Shown here in pieces: positions 42,067 to 51,332 of a stretch of DNA of 64,000 nucleotides; position 1 is the stretch's first letter; each line of letters starts with the position of its first letter. The notes under the pieces were generated by a model. It was not told where the DNA came from. It worked only from the letters and a program-made list of their open reading frames with translations, and made no database searches. The DNA is taken from positions 1,302,001 to 1,366,000 of the forward strand of contig NZ_AGBX01000001.1 of NCBI RefSeq assembly GCF_000225825.1, in the 5' to 3' direction. Both the position numbers and the translations under genes were made by a program. This DNA is from Brachybacterium squillarum M-6-3 (GTDB taxonomy: Bacteria; Actinomycetota; Actinomycetes; Actinomycetales; Dermabacteraceae).

Positions 42067-42486
42067 ATGCGCGCACTCATCACCCTGATCCTGAACCTGA
42101 TCTGGCTGGTCACCGCCGGATGGGCCCTGTTCCTGGGGTACCTGGTCGCCGGCGTGCTGGCCTGCCTGCTCATCATCACCATCCCCTTCGGTCTGGCCTC
42201 CTTCCGCATCGCCGGCTTCGTGATCTGGCCCTTCGGACGTGAGGTGGTCGACACCGGCCGCGGCGGCGCCATCGGCACCGTCGGCAACGTGATCTGGTTC
42301 GTCGTGGCCGGCTGGTGGCTGGCCCTCGGGCACGTCGTCACCGCCGTGGCCCAGGCGATCACCATCATCGGCCTGCCGCTGGCCTGGGCGAACATCAAGC
42401 TGATCCCGGTCACCTGCTTCCCCTTCGGCAAGGAGGTCGTCGACTCCGACGATCGCCGCGCCCAGATGCTGCCGACCGCCCGCTGA
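42067..42486 (+). CDS. yccF: YccF-domain membrane protein
   Basis: A 139-residue protein made of two copies of the YccF domain: LNLIWLVTAGWALFLGYLVA with IPFGLASFRIAGFVIWPFGR, and GNVIWFVVAGWWLALGHVVT with GLPLAWANIKLIPVTCFPFG. Each copy has about two membrane helices followed by PFG and a charged loop. It is a conserved inner-membrane family of unknown function. Divergent from argS. Confidence 0.88.
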   Translation: MRALITLILNLIWLVTAGWALFLGYLVAGVLACLLIITIPFGLASFRIAGFVIWPFGREVVDTGRGGAIGTVGNVIWFVVAGWWLALGHVVTAVAQAITIIGLPLAWANIKLIPVTCFPFGKEVVDSDDRRAQMLPTAR

Positions 42487-42737
42487 GCCCGCTCGGGGGC
42501 CGCGCCAGGACCGGCGTGGCCCGGGGTGCCGGGGCCCTCGACCCTGCCCCCGGCGATGAGCCCGTCCTGCCGCCGTGCCCGTCCTGGTCCCGCGGCACCG
42601 GGCGGCGACGGCTCCCTCACACCTGCCCGGTGCGCGGCGCGCCGCCCCGGGCATCTCCGGCACCCTCCCTAGACTTCCCGCAGACACGCCTGCGCACCCG
42701 CGCGGGCACGGCGCCACACCACGGGGGAGCAGGACTT

Positions 42738-44723
42738 ATGGCCAGGGATCTGGACCGGGATCCGCACGAGGAGGAGAACCAGGACGCGGACTGGATCTTC
42801 GCCTCCTCGGATCCGCACACCCTCCCCACCGAGCGCCTCCCGGACCGCGCCGAGTTCGACCGCTACGCCGCGCCGCTGCTGGCCCGTCGCGCCGAGCCCA
42901 GCCTCCCCGAGGGTGGCGAGAGCCCCGCCCCCGGCGACCCCCGCGGCTCCTCGGACCCCCGCGGCGAGCAGCGCACCGAGGCCCCCGATCGCACCCGCAC
43001 CGAGCAGGCACCGGACGCCCCCGCGCCCGCCGCGGACGAGCACGCCACCGTCGACCTCTCCCGCCTGGACCCCGCGGACCTCCGCCGCGGCGGCGCCGGC
43101 GACCTGCGCCGCAGCCCCTCCGGCGAGCGGCGCCCCCGCAAGCCCTGGGCGGGTGCCCCCGCGCCCGCCCTCGCCGGGGCCCGCCCCGGCACCGAGGACG
43201 CCCACGCCGAGCGCTCCCGCCCCGACGCCGAGCCGGACGCCGCCACCGGCGCCCTGCCCGCCCTGGACGAGGACGGCGAGGCCCCGGAGGAGCAGTCCCG
43301 CGAGGAGAAGCCCAGCTACGCCCGCTCCGGCACCACCCCCAACGCCGAGGAGCGCATCGACGAGCGCCTGGGCTGGATCTCCCTGCCCGAGCGCTTCCGC
43401 GCCATCGGCGTCTTCGACACCCTGCGCGACGTGCTCGCCCTGATCTGCCTGGTCTCGGCGCTGACCACCACCTTCACCCTCGGCGAGCTGCCGCTGCTGG
43501 ACCTCGTCAGCCGCATCGCCATCGGGGTCTCCGTGGCCGCGATGCTCGCCGTGCACCTGCTGCGCTGGATCCCCTCCGAGCCGCCCCTGCGCCTCGTGCG
43601 CGGCGTGCGCTTCTTCGGCATGATGCCGGCGCTGCTCACCGCCCTCGGCGTCATCGTCGCCGACCTGGTGCTGTCGATCCCGGTGCTGTTCGCCTCCCTG
43701 CCCGAGGGGCCGCCCGTCGGCATCGGCGTCGGCGTCTCCCTGCTGCTGCTCGGCGCCCTGGTCGGCATCGAGCCCCGCGCCCACGAGGGCTACCTGCCCA
43801 CCACCCGCGCCCGCGAGCGCTCCCGGCAGGCCCTCATCGGCATCGGCGTCGCCGCGGCCGTCTCCCTGCTCATCGCGCTGGTGATGATCGTGGGTCGCAT
43901 CTTCACCACCGGCTGGGCGTACTCGCTGATGACCTTCGCCAGCGCCGTCGTCTCCGTGCTGCTGCTGCTCATCGTGCTGGCCTCGGCGCTGCTGCGGGAC
44001 CGCTCCTGGTTCGTGTTCTGCACCGCCGCCGTCGGCGGACTGGTGATCGCGGCCTTGGCCGACAACACGCTGCGCCTGGAGTTCGCCACCCCGATCAGCT
44101 TCGCCACCGGCTACGTGTACCTGCCGTTCCTCTTCGCCGCATTCGGGCTGATGATCTCGCGGTCCTTCGTGCGCACCATGCCGATGTCCTTCCAGCGCCC
44201 CGACTGGCTGGTCTACACCGTGCGCGCCCTCGAGTTCAGCGTGATCATGCACGTCGCCGCCGTGTTCTGGCAGATCATGGCCGCCATCGCGGGCGGCTCC
44301 GAGGTCACCGCCGGCGGCACCGTGCTGCATCTGTTCGACGCCGCCATCTGCGCCAGCTTCGTCGTCGTCTCCCTGTTCGCGCGCCGCTCCCTGCTGGAGA
44401 AGCCGGCCGACCTCGCCCGCTCCAGCGGCGTCGTCGCCGGGGTGGTGCTGGTGGTCGTCGGCTTCCTCGACATCATCGTGAACTCCCTCGGTGCGGGCGC
44501 CGGCGCGGGCCTGACCACCGGCGGCGTGGCCCTCGCGATCGGCATCGCGGTGGCGCTCATGCTGACCGTGCCCGCCCCGGTGCGCGACGAGTTCGGTGCC
44601 CCCGACCTCGGCCAGATGTTCACCGACTTCCGGCTCCGCTCCGGCGGTCGCAGCCCCCTGTTCGACCGCGTTCCCGACGTCACCGAGGAGCGCTCCCGCA
44701 AGAAGGCCTTCCCCGGCGGCTGA
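42738..44723 (+). CDS. Large multi-spanning membrane protein with a disordered cytosolic N-terminus
   Basis: A 661-residue protein. Residues 1 to about 215 are charged, Pro/Glu/Arg-rich and disordered (DLSRLDPADLRRGGAGDLRR). From about residue 235 there are about ten membrane helices (LALICLVSALTTTFTLGELP; FFGMMPALLTALGVIVADLV; SLLIALVMIVGRIFTTGWAY and on to GVVAGVVLVVVGFLDIIVNS). The C-terminal 50 residues are soluble (FGAPDLGQMFTDFRLRSGGR). No known transporter signature is visible. AGCAGGA precedes the ATG and a TAGACT box lies at 42670-42675. The family is unknown to me; an actinobacterial conserved membrane protein. Confidence 0.65.
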   Translation: MARDLDRDPHEEENQDADWIFASSDPHTLPTERLPDRAEFDRYAAPLLARRAEPSLPEGGESPAPGDPRGSSDPRGEQRTEAPDRTRTEQAPDAPAPAADEHATVDLSRLDPADLRRGGAGDLRRSPSGERRPRKPWAGAPAPALAGARPGTEDAHAERSRPDAEPDAATGALPALDEDGEAPEEQSREEKPSYARSGTTPNAEERIDERLGWISLPERFRAIGVFDTLRDVLALICLVSALTTTFTLGELPLLDLVSRIAIGVSVAAMLAVHLLRWIPSEPPLRLVRGVRFFGMMPALLTALGVIVADLVLSIPVLFASLPEGPPVGIGVGVSLLLLGALVGIEPRAHEGYLPTTRARERSRQALIGIGVAAAVSLLIALVMIVGRIFTTGWAYSLMTFASAVVSVLLLLIVLASALLRDRSWFVFCTAAVGGLVIAALADNTLRLEFATPISFATGYVYLPFLFAAFGLMISRSFVRTMPMSFQRPDWLVYTVRALEFSVIMHVAAVFWQIMAAIAGGSEVTAGGTVLHLFDAAICASFVVVSLFARRSLLEKPADLARSSGVVAGVVLVVVGFLDIIVNSLGAGAGAGLTTGGVALAIGIAVALMLTVPAPVRDEFGAPDLGQMFTDFRLRSGGRSPLFDRVPDVTEERSRKKAFPGG

Positions 44724-44845
44724 CCCGCGCGGGCGGCGCGCTCCCCGGGTGCCGCCCCGTCTCGTCCCCCCCCGGACGAGGGTCGGCGCGCTCCCTCGCA
44801 GCATCCCGCCCCCGCAGTCCCCTCCTCACCCCCCAGGACGGCCCC

Positions 44846-46159
44846 ATGTTCCGCTGGACCCTGCACGGCGTCGGGCGATCCGTCGCCCCCGACGCGATCG
44901 TCGCCCCCGAGGAGCGGCTGGCCTGGCCGCTCACCATCGGCATCGGCGCCCAGCACGTGGTCGCCATGTTCGGCGCCACCTTCCTGGTGCCGCTGCTGAC
45001 CGGCTTCCCGCCGTCCACCACCCTGCTGTTCTCCGGCATCGGCACCCTGCTGTTCCTGGTCATCACCCAGAACAAGGTGCCCAGCTACCTCGGCTCCTCC
45101 TTCGCCTTCATCGCCCCCATCACGGCCGCCACCGCCGCCGACTCGATGGGCGCGGCCCTCGGCGGGGTGATGGTCACCGGCGCCCTGCTGGCGCTGCTGG
45201 GCCTGCTCGTCTCCCGCATCGGCACCGCCTGGATCGGCGCGCTGATGCCTCCGGTGGTGATGGGCTCGATCGTCGCCCTGATCGGCTTCAACCTCGCCCC
45301 CACGGCCTACGAGAACTTCCAGCAGTCCGCCGTCACCGCCACCATCACGCTGTTCGCGGTGGTGCTGTGCACCGCCCTGTTCCGCGGCCTGCTGGGCCGG
45401 GTGTCCGTGCTGCTGGGCGTGCTGCTCGGCTACGGCGTGGCGGTCGCCCGCGGCGAGGTGGACTTCTCCTCCGTGCGCGAGGCCGCCTGGTTCGGTCTGC
45501 CCGAGTTCCACCACCCCACCGTCGAGCTCGGCCTGCTGCCGATGTTCCTGCCCGTGGTGCTGGTGCTGCTGGCGGAGAACGTCGGCCACGTGACCAGCGT
45601 CGGCCTGATGACCCGCCGCAACCTCGACCACATGGTGGGGCGGACCCTCGCCTCCGACGGCCTGGCGACCATGCTCTCCGCCGGCTTCGGCGGCTCCCCG
45701 ACCACCACCTACGGCGAGAACATCGGCGTCATGAGCGCCACCCGCGTCTACTCCACCGCCGCCTACTGGGTGGCCGGCGTGGTCGCGATCCTGCTGTCGC
45801 TGTCCCCGAAGGTGGGCGCGGCGATCTTCACCATCCCCGCCGGGGTGCTGGGCGGCGTCACCTTCGTGCTGTACGGCCTGATCGGCATCGTCGGCGTGCG
45901 CATGTGGGTGGACGGCAAGGTCGACTTCTCCAAGCCCAAGAACCAGTTCACCGCGGGCGTCGCCCTGGTGGTCGGCATCGCCAACGTCACCTGGACCTTC
46001 GACGGCATCCAGCTCACCGGCATCGCGCTGGGCACCCTGGCGGCGCTGATCATCTACCACCTGATGACGCTGATCGGCCGCGCCACCGGCACCGACGCCG
46101 TCCACCAGGAGCCCGTGGCGCGCACCGGCGAGATCCCCGCCGTCCGCCCGGAGCACTGA
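44846..46159 (+). CDS. uraA: Uracil-xanthine permease (NCS2/NAT family)
   Basis: A 437-residue transporter with about 14 membrane segments. The NAT signature is in FGGSPTTTYGENIGVMSATR and the substrate-binding Glu in VLLAENVGHVTSVGLMTRRN, both features of uracil transporters. It begins MFRWTLHGVGRSVAPDAIV, typical of actinobacterial members. The AT-rich fourth segment is normal. Expected to import uracil with protons. It reads in the same direction as the large membrane protein, 122 bases later; no PyrR attenuator was recognised. Confidence 0.88.
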   Translation: MFRWTLHGVGRSVAPDAIVAPEERLAWPLTIGIGAQHVVAMFGATFLVPLLTGFPPSTTLLFSGIGTLLFLVITQNKVPSYLGSSFAFIAPITAATAADSMGAALGGVMVTGALLALLGLLVSRIGTAWIGALMPPVVMGSIVALIGFNLAPTAYENFQQSAVTATITLFAVVLCTALFRGLLGRVSVLLGVLLGYGVAVARGEVDFSSVREAAWFGLPEFHHPTVELGLLPMFLPVVLVLLAENVGHVTSVGLMTRRNLDHMVGRTLASDGLATMLSAGFGGSPTTTYGENIGVMSATRVYSTAAYWVAGVVAILLSLSPKVGAAIFTIPAGVLGGVTFVLYGLIGIVGVRMWVDGKVDFSKPKNQFTAGVALVVGIANVTWTFDGIQLTGIALGTLAALIIYHLMTLIGRATGTDAVHQEPVARTGEIPAVRPEH

Positions 46160-46498
46160 GCCGGACGGGGAGGCGCACGCGCCGCCCCAGCGGTCCGCCC
46201 CGGCGCCCCCGATCGGTCCCGGCGGCTCCCGGCGGCCTTGTATTGGCCTGGCCCGGCCGACCTGGGCGCCTGCCCTCCCGGTCGGCCCATCCTTCCCCCG
46301 CCGCCCTCCCGAACGCCAACCTCTTCATTCGTGCGGGAATGGCGGCCCGAAGGCGCCATCGTGAAGAGTTCGGTGGGGGAGCGGCCGAGCCCGGCGTCGA
46401 GATCTGCGAACGGGTTGCTTCGGGGCGGTCAGGGCAACCCGAACGAAGATCTCGATGGCGAAGGGACGGTGGGGGAGGAGATGGGGAGAAGATGGGGC
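46160..46498. other. Intergenic region with hairpin repeat B copy 1
   Basis: No gene seen. It contains the imperfect hairpin at 46306-46381 described separately. The last part (46471-46498) has purine-rich GGGGAGGAG and GGGGAGAA, the second being the likely ribosome binding site of the kinase gene. Confidence 0.6.
46306..46381. repeat. Dispersed hairpin repeat B, copy 1
   Basis: Left arm ends CTCTTC (46321-46326), right arm begins GAAGAGTTCGGTG (46363-46375). The centre includes the inner palindrome ATGGCG...CGCCAT. It matches copy 2 at 47107-47178 in arms and in the centre (GAATGG, CCCGA, GCGC). It lies upstream of the P-loop kinase gene. Confidence 0.7.
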
Positions 46499-47023
46499 AT
46501 GGCTGAACGGACATCGCCGACGCTGGTGATCCTGCGGGGGAACTCCGGCTCCGGGAAGTCGACGGTGGCGCGGCGGGTGCAGCGCTCCCTGCCGCGCGGG
46601 GAAGTGGCCGTGATCGGGCAGGACGTGGTGCGCCGGGACATGCTGTGGGAGCTCGACGAGCCCGGGCCGCAGACCCCGGGCCTGCTCCGGGCGATGGCCC
46701 GCCACTGCCTGGACCTGGGCCGACACACGATCCTGGAGGGGATCCTCGACGCCGAGCGCTACGGGGAGACGCTGCGCGGACTGTGCGCCGAGCACGAGGC
46801 GCGGGGCGGCTGGCGCCTGGTCGTGTACCTCGACGTCGGCCTGCCCGAGACCCTCCGCCGCCACGCCTCCAAGCCGCTCGCCGCCGAGGTCGGGGAGGAC
46901 GAGGTGGCCTCCTGGTACCGCGAGCGCGACCTGCTCGGCACGCCCGGGGAGCTGGTGCTGGGGGAGGAGCACTCCGAGGACGCCCTGGTCGAGCGGCTCC
47001 TCGCCGAGCTCCCCAGTCGCTGA
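46499..47023 (+). CDS. P-loop kinase (AAA_33-type)
   Basis: A 174-residue kinase. ATG 46499 is chosen because GGGGAGAA precedes it by 8 bases; an ATG at 46481 is only 2 bases from a Shine-Dalgarno. Walker A is GNSGSGKST at about residues 14-22, followed by VAVIGQDVVRRDML and a conserved EGILDAERYGE. The lid region (ETLRRHASKPLAAEVGED) is typical of small nucleoside- or aminoglycoside-like kinases. The substrate is unknown. The gene is bracketed by two copies of hairpin repeat B, which may have moved with it. It is unrelated in lid sequence to the P-loop kinase at 3585-4109. Confidence 0.75.
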   Translation: MAERTSPTLVILRGNSGSGKSTVARRVQRSLPRGEVAVIGQDVVRRDMLWELDEPGPQTPGLLRAMARHCLDLGRHTILEGILDAERYGETLRGLCAEHEARGGWRLVVYLDVGLPETLRRHASKPLAAEVGEDEVASWYRERDLLGTPGELVLGEEHSEDALVERLLAELPSR

Positions 47024-47106
47024 GCCGCGGCGAGCTCATCGTCACCTGGCGTGCCGCCCGGGCCGGTGCCCGCCTGCGGTATCACCGTTCCGGTCAACCC
47101 GCTCCC

Positions 47107-47178
47107 CTCCTCACCGAGCTCTTCGTGAATGCGCGAATGGGCACCCGAGCGCGCACTCCTGAAGAGCTCGGTGAGGAG
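47107..47178. repeat. Dispersed hairpin repeat B, copy 2
   Basis: Perfect 18-base arms at 47107-47124 and 47161-47178, with a 36-base centre that is itself partly self-complementary. It is 83 bases after the kinase stop, so it could also act as a terminator; the similarity to the copy upstream of the gene shows it is a repeated element. Confidence 0.85.
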
Positions 47179-47268
47179 ATGGCGTGAGCAGGAGCAGGCG
47201 GAAGGGGTCGGGTGAGCCGGGCGGCCGGAGTCGGACGTAAGGCGCAGGGACGGCGTTTCGTTATTCGG

Positions 47269-47287
47269 TGAGGTAAGACTAAGCTTC
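47269..47287. promoter_or_regulatory. DtxR/IdeR-like iron box
   Basis: TGAGGTAAGACTAAGCTTC matches about 15 of 19 positions of the consensus TTAGGTTAGGCTAACCTAA, with W positions allowed. It overlaps the presumed -10 box (TAAGCT, 47280-47285) directly before the iron-importer genes. Iron repression is expected. Confidence 0.75.
47280..47285 (+). promoter_or_regulatory. -10 box of the iron-importer operon
   Basis: TAAGCT ends 6 bases before the GTG at 47292, so the first gene is probably leaderless; it overlaps the iron box. Confidence 0.5.
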
Positions 47288-47291
47288 CTTC

Positions 47292-48292
47292 GTGCCCACG
47301 CCGCCTCCCGTCCCCGCCGACCAGGCCGCGCCCGTCCCGCCGGTCCTCACGGGGGAGGGGCTAGAGCTCCGCTACGGGCGTGTGCCCGTCGTCCACGGCG
47401 TCGGCCTGACCCTGCGCCCCGGCACCGTCACCGCTCTGCTCGGCCCCAACGGCAGCGGCAAGTCCACCGTGCTGCGCTCCCTCGCCCGCCTCCACCCGCT
47501 CAGCGGCGGGGAGGTGCGCATCGTCGCCGGGGAGCACGGCGGCGTCGCGGCCCCGGGCGACACGAGCAGCGCGGCATCCTCCGAGGCCGTCGAGCGCAGC
47601 ACCGCGCTGCTGTCCGCCAAGGACCTCGCCCGCTCGCTCACCCTGTTCACCCAGTCCCGCACCAGCCCCCAGGGCCTCTCCGTGCACGACGTCGTCGCCT
47701 TCGGCCGCCACCCCTACCGGCGCCGCTTCGCCGGCCTCTCCGCCGCCGACCGCGCCGCCATCGACCGTGCCATGACCCTCACCGGCATCACCGCCTTCGC
47801 CGGGCGCGGCATCGGCGAGCTCTCCGGCGGGGAGATGCAGCGCGTCTGGCTCGCCTCCTGCCTCGCCCAGGACACCGGCATCGTGCTGCTGGACGAGCCC
47901 ACCAACCACCTCGACCTGCGCTACCAGATCGAGACGCTCGACCTCGTGCGCGACTCGCCGAGCTGCACGGCGTGGCCGTCGGTATCGTCCTGCACGACCT
48001 CGACCACGCCGCCCGCATCGCCGACCAGGTGATCCTGCTGCGCCGCGGTCACGTCCACGCCGCCGGCACCGCTGCCAAGGTCCTCACCGGCGCCCACCTC
48101 GGTGAGGTCTACGAGATCCCCGTCGAGGTCACGGCCGATCCCGGCAGCGGCCGTCTGCGCATCGACGCCCTCGGCCGCCACGGTGCCCGGCCCGCCGCTG
48201 CACCCGCCCCGGCCGATGCCGAGCCGTCGGCCGCCCCCACCGTCCCGGACCCCGGCGCCCCCGCGTCCGCCCCGGGCACCACCGCCCGCTGA
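47292..48292 (+). pseudogene. Iron-siderophore ABC ATPase, split by a one-base frameshift
   Basis: The reading frame from 47292 encodes Walker [16 protein letters not shown], the Q-loop region, the signature [15 protein letters not shown] and Walker [20 protein letters not shown]. At about 47954 the frame slips: the expected CGACCTCGCC reads CGACTCGCC, one C short. The continuation ([20 protein letters not shown], with the H-loop His) is in another frame from about 47956 to 48292. Without the shift the protein would be about 333 residues, normal for FecE/FepC types. The single-base loss may be a real inactivation or a sequencing error; nearby defects in the next gene make decay plausible. A large disordered tail follows the domain. 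Confidence 0.8.
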
Positions 48293-48329
48293 GGGCACCC
48301 GTCCCGCTCGCCACCCCCGGAGGATCCCC

Positions 48330-49256
48330 ATGAGCACGCCCGTCCGCCCCCGCCGCGCCGCGGCCACCGCCGCCACGGCCCTGGCCGCCCTGGCCCTCGC
48401 CGCCTGCGGCACCACCGACGTCGCCGAGGAGTCCGGCGCCGCCTCCGACGGCTCCGCGATCTCCGAGGACTGCGCCGCCGACACCACCGAGACCTCCACC
48501 GAGGCCGTCACCCTCACCGACGACTACGGCCGTACCGTCGAGCTGGACCAGCCCGCCGAGCGCGTCACCGACGTCGGCACGCGGCAGGAGCCCAGCATGG
48601 ACGCCCTCGCCGGCGCCGACCTGGACCTGATCATCGTCGAGGCCACCGCCGAGGACGACCCGGTCATCGCGCAGCTCGAGGGGCTCGGCGTGCCCGTCCT
48701 CGCCACCCAGGGCGCCGACACGTCCGACCCGGTCACCCACATGACCGACCTGTTCTCCCTGATCGCCGAGGCCACCGGCCGCACCGAGCGCGCCGAGGTG
48801 GTCCTCGACGAGTTCGAGACCACCATCGCGGAGGCGAAGCAGCAGGTGGCCGACGCCGACCTGCCCACCACCGACTTCGTCTACCTCGACGGCTGGGTGG
48901 ACGGCGGCAACGTCTCCATCCGCCCCTTCGGCGAGGGCGCCCTGTTCACCGCCCTCGGTGAGGAGCTGGGTCTGACCAACGCCTGGACCGAGGAGGTCGA
49001 CCCCGTGTACGGCCTCGGCCAGACCGACATCGAGGGCCTGACCACCGTCGGCGACGCCAACCTGTTCTACACCGGCACGGAGGACGGCGAGGACAGCTAC
49101 GTCACCCAGCTGGAGAGCAACGAGCTGTGGACCTCGATGCCCGCCGTCGAGGAGGGCCGCGCCCATGCCTTCCCCTCCGGCATCTGGACCTTCGGCGGCC
49201 CCCGCTCCTCGGAGCAGGCCATCGAGGCCTACGTCGACGTGATCTCCGGATCGTGA
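48330..49256 (+). CDS. Siderophore ABC substrate-binding lipoprotein with apparent internal deletion
   Basis: A 308-residue lipoprotein. The start at 48330 has CGGAGGA upstream. Signal peptide and lipobox: LAALALAACG. The binding-protein fold includes TLTDDYGRTVELDQPAERV, then TDVGTRQEPSMDALAGADLD. In this family about 40 residues (RVVxLEW...LGVxPVGVAD...) normally lie between those two segments, and here they are missing in frame. The C-terminal half is complete (FPSGIWTFGGPRSSEQAIEA). It overlaps the permease by 4 bases. Whether it still binds ligand is doubtful. Confidence 0.75.
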   Translation: MSTPVRPRRAAATAATALAALALAACGTTDVAEESGAASDGSAISEDCAADTTETSTEAVTLTDDYGRTVELDQPAERVTDVGTRQEPSMDALAGADLDLIIVEATAEDDPVIAQLEGLGVPVLATQGADTSDPVTHMTDLFSLIAEATGRTERAEVVLDEFETTIAEAKQQVADADLPTTDFVYLDGWVDGGNVSIRPFGEGALFTALGEELGLTNAWTEEVDPVYGLGQTDIEGLTTVGDANLFYTGTEDGEDSYVTQLESNELWTSMPAVEEGRAHAFPSGIWTFGGPRSSEQAIEAYVDVISGS

Positions 49257-51328
49257 CCGCCGCAGGGGGCCGGGCCGCCGTCGGCATCCCCGGGATGCTG
49301 GCCGGCCTGGCCACCCTGCTCGGCCTCGCCCTCGTCCTGATGCTGGCGGGCATGTGGCACCTCACCCAGGGCACCTCCGGCATCGGTATGGGTGACCTGC
49401 TCGCCGAGGCCGCGGGGGAGCGCAGCAGCGTGGACGGCGTGGCCGTGCACGACGTGGTGATCGCCTCCCGCCTGCCCCGGCTGCTGGCCGGGGTGGCCGT
49501 CGGCCTCGCGCTCGGCGTGGCCGGGACGCTGCTGCAGTCGATCGCCCGCAACGCCCTGGCCGCGCCCGACACCCTCGCAGTGACCGCCGGCTCCTACTTC
49601 ACGCTGACCCTGGTGGCGGCGCTCGGCCTGGCCGTGCCGCTGTGGGCCTCCTCCACGGTGGCCTTCCTCGGCGGCCTCGTCGCCGCCGGGCTGGTGCTGG
49701 CCCTGGCGGGGGGCGCCGGCACCTCCACCACCCGGCTGATCCTGGCCGGCTCCGCCGTGGCGATGGCGCTGCAGGCCGGCACCTCGATGCTGCTGATCCT
49801 CTTCGAGGAGGAGACGACGGGGCTGTACGCCTGGGGCAGCGGCTCCCTCTCCCAGCTGAACCTCACCGCCTCCCTGCGCGCCCTGCCGGTGATCGCCCTG
49901 GTCGTGATCGGGGCGCTGCTGCTCGCGCGGCGCCTGGACGTGCTGGGCCTCGGCGACGATGCGGCCGCCTCCCTCGGGGTGCCGCTGCGCTCCACCCGGG
50001 TGCTGGCCGTGCTCGCCGCCGTGCTGCTGACCAGCACCGCCGTCACCGTCGCCGGCCCCATCGCCTTCGTCGGGCTCGGTGCGCCGGTGCTGGCGCGGCT
50101 GCTCGGCTCCCTGATCCGCTCCCTGCACCGGCACCTGCTGTTGATCCCCGCCGCCGGGCTGGTGGGCGCCCTGGTGGTGGTGCTGGCCGACGCGGTGCTG
50201 CGCGCGATCCTCGGCGCCCAGGAGGCCGCCTCCATTCCCACCGGCATCCCCACCGCCCTGCTGGGGGCGCTCGTGATCGTGCTGCTCGCGCGGCGCCTGC
50301 AGGACTCCGGACCCGCCCAGCAGCCGCCGCAGGCCCGCACCGGGCTGCGCTCGACCCGCCGCTTCTGGATCGTCCTCGCGATCACCGCGGCGGCCTGCGT
50401 GGGTGTCGCGGTGCTGGGGCTGCTCGCCGGGAGTCTCTGGCTGCGCCTCGGCGACGTGGTGCTGTGGGCCCAGGGCGGCGCCCCCGACCTGGTGGCGCGG
50501 GCGCTGGGGGAGCGGCTGCCCCGCATGAGCGCCGCCGTGCTGGCCGGTGCGGCGCTGGCGCTGGCCGGCTGCGTCGTGCAGTCCACGGTGCGCAATCCGC
50601 TGGCCGAGCCGGGGCTGCTGGGCATCACCGCCGGCGCCGGCTTCGGAGCGGCCGTGGTGGTGACCTCCCTGGGCGGTGCCCGCGCGCTGATGGTGCTGGT
50701 GGCGGTCCTGGCCGGGGTCGGCACCTTCGCGCTGATCTCCGTGCTGGCCTGGCGCGGCGGGCTGATGCCGGAGCGCTTCGTGCTGATCGGCATCGGTGTG
50801 GGGTATGGCCTGAGCGCGCTGACGACCTTCGTGCTGCTGCGGTCGAACCCCTACGACACCCCGCGCCTGCTGACCTGGCTCTCGGGCACCACCTACGGCC
50901 GCACCCTGGCCGACGTGGCGCCCGTGGCGGTGGCGCTGCTGGTCACCCTGCCGATCCTGCTGCTCGTGCACCGCGAGCTGGACCTGCTCACCATCGACGA
51001 GGACACCCCGCGCATCCTCGGGGTGCGGCTGGAGCGGGCCCGCTTCGGCGTGCTCGGCCTGGCGGCGGCGCTCGCCGCGATCAGCGTGGTGGCCGTGGGC
51101 GTGGTGGGCTTCGTGGGCCTGGTCGCCCCGCACCTGGCGCGGGCCCTGGTCGGCGGGCGGCACCTGCGGGCGATCCCGGTGGCGATGCTGTTGGGCGGGA
51201 TTCTGGTGGGCCTGGCCGACGCCCTCGGCCGCACCGTGATCGCGCCCGCCCAGGTGCCCGCGGGCCTGCTGGTGGCGATCATCGGCGCCCCCTACTTCGT
51301 CTGGCTGCTCTGGCGCTCCCGCGCCTGA
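49253..51328 (+). CDS. Fused FecCD-type iron-siderophore permease
   Basis: A 691-residue protein holding two FecCD permease units in one chain, about 20 membrane helices in all. The GTG start overlaps the previous stop (GTGA). Each unit carries the family motif: SRLPRLLAGVAVGLALGVAG and LPRMSAAVLAGAALALAGCV; GPIAFVGLGAPVLARLLG and GVVGFVGLVAPHLARALVGG, the second being the ATPase-contact segment. The link lies near residue 355 (DSGPAQQPPQARTGLRSTRR). FhuB in E. coli has the same double layout. Needs the frameshifted ATPase to work. Confidence 0.9.
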   Translation: MTAAGGRAAVGIPGMLAGLATLLGLALVLMLAGMWHLTQGTSGIGMGDLLAEAAGERSSVDGVAVHDVVIASRLPRLLAGVAVGLALGVAGTLLQSIARNALAAPDTLAVTAGSYFTLTLVAALGLAVPLWASSTVAFLGGLVAAGLVLALAGGAGTSTTRLILAGSAVAMALQAGTSMLLILFEEETTGLYAWGSGSLSQLNLTASLRALPVIALVVIGALLLARRLDVLGLGDDAAASLGVPLRSTRVLAVLAAVLLTSTAVTVAGPIAFVGLGAPVLARLLGSLIRSLHRHLLLIPAAGLVGALVVVLADAVLRAILGAQEAASIPTGIPTALLGALVIVLLARRLQDSGPAQQPPQARTGLRSTRRFWIVLAITAAACVGVAVLGLLAGSLWLRLGDVVLWAQGGAPDLVARALGERLPRMSAAVLAGAALALAGCVVQSTVRNPLAEPGLLGITAGAGFGAAVVVTSLGGARALMVLVAVLAGVGTFALISVLAWRGGLMPERFVLIGIGVGYGLSALTTFVLLRSNPYDTPRLLTWLSGTTYGRTLADVAPVAVALLVTLPILLLVHRELDLLTIDEDTPRILGVRLERARFGVLGLAAALAAISVVAVGVVGFVGLVAPHLARALVGGRHLRAIPVAMLLGGILVGLADALGRTVIAPAQVPAGLLVAIIGAPYFVWLLWRSRA

Positions 51329-51332
51329 GCGG

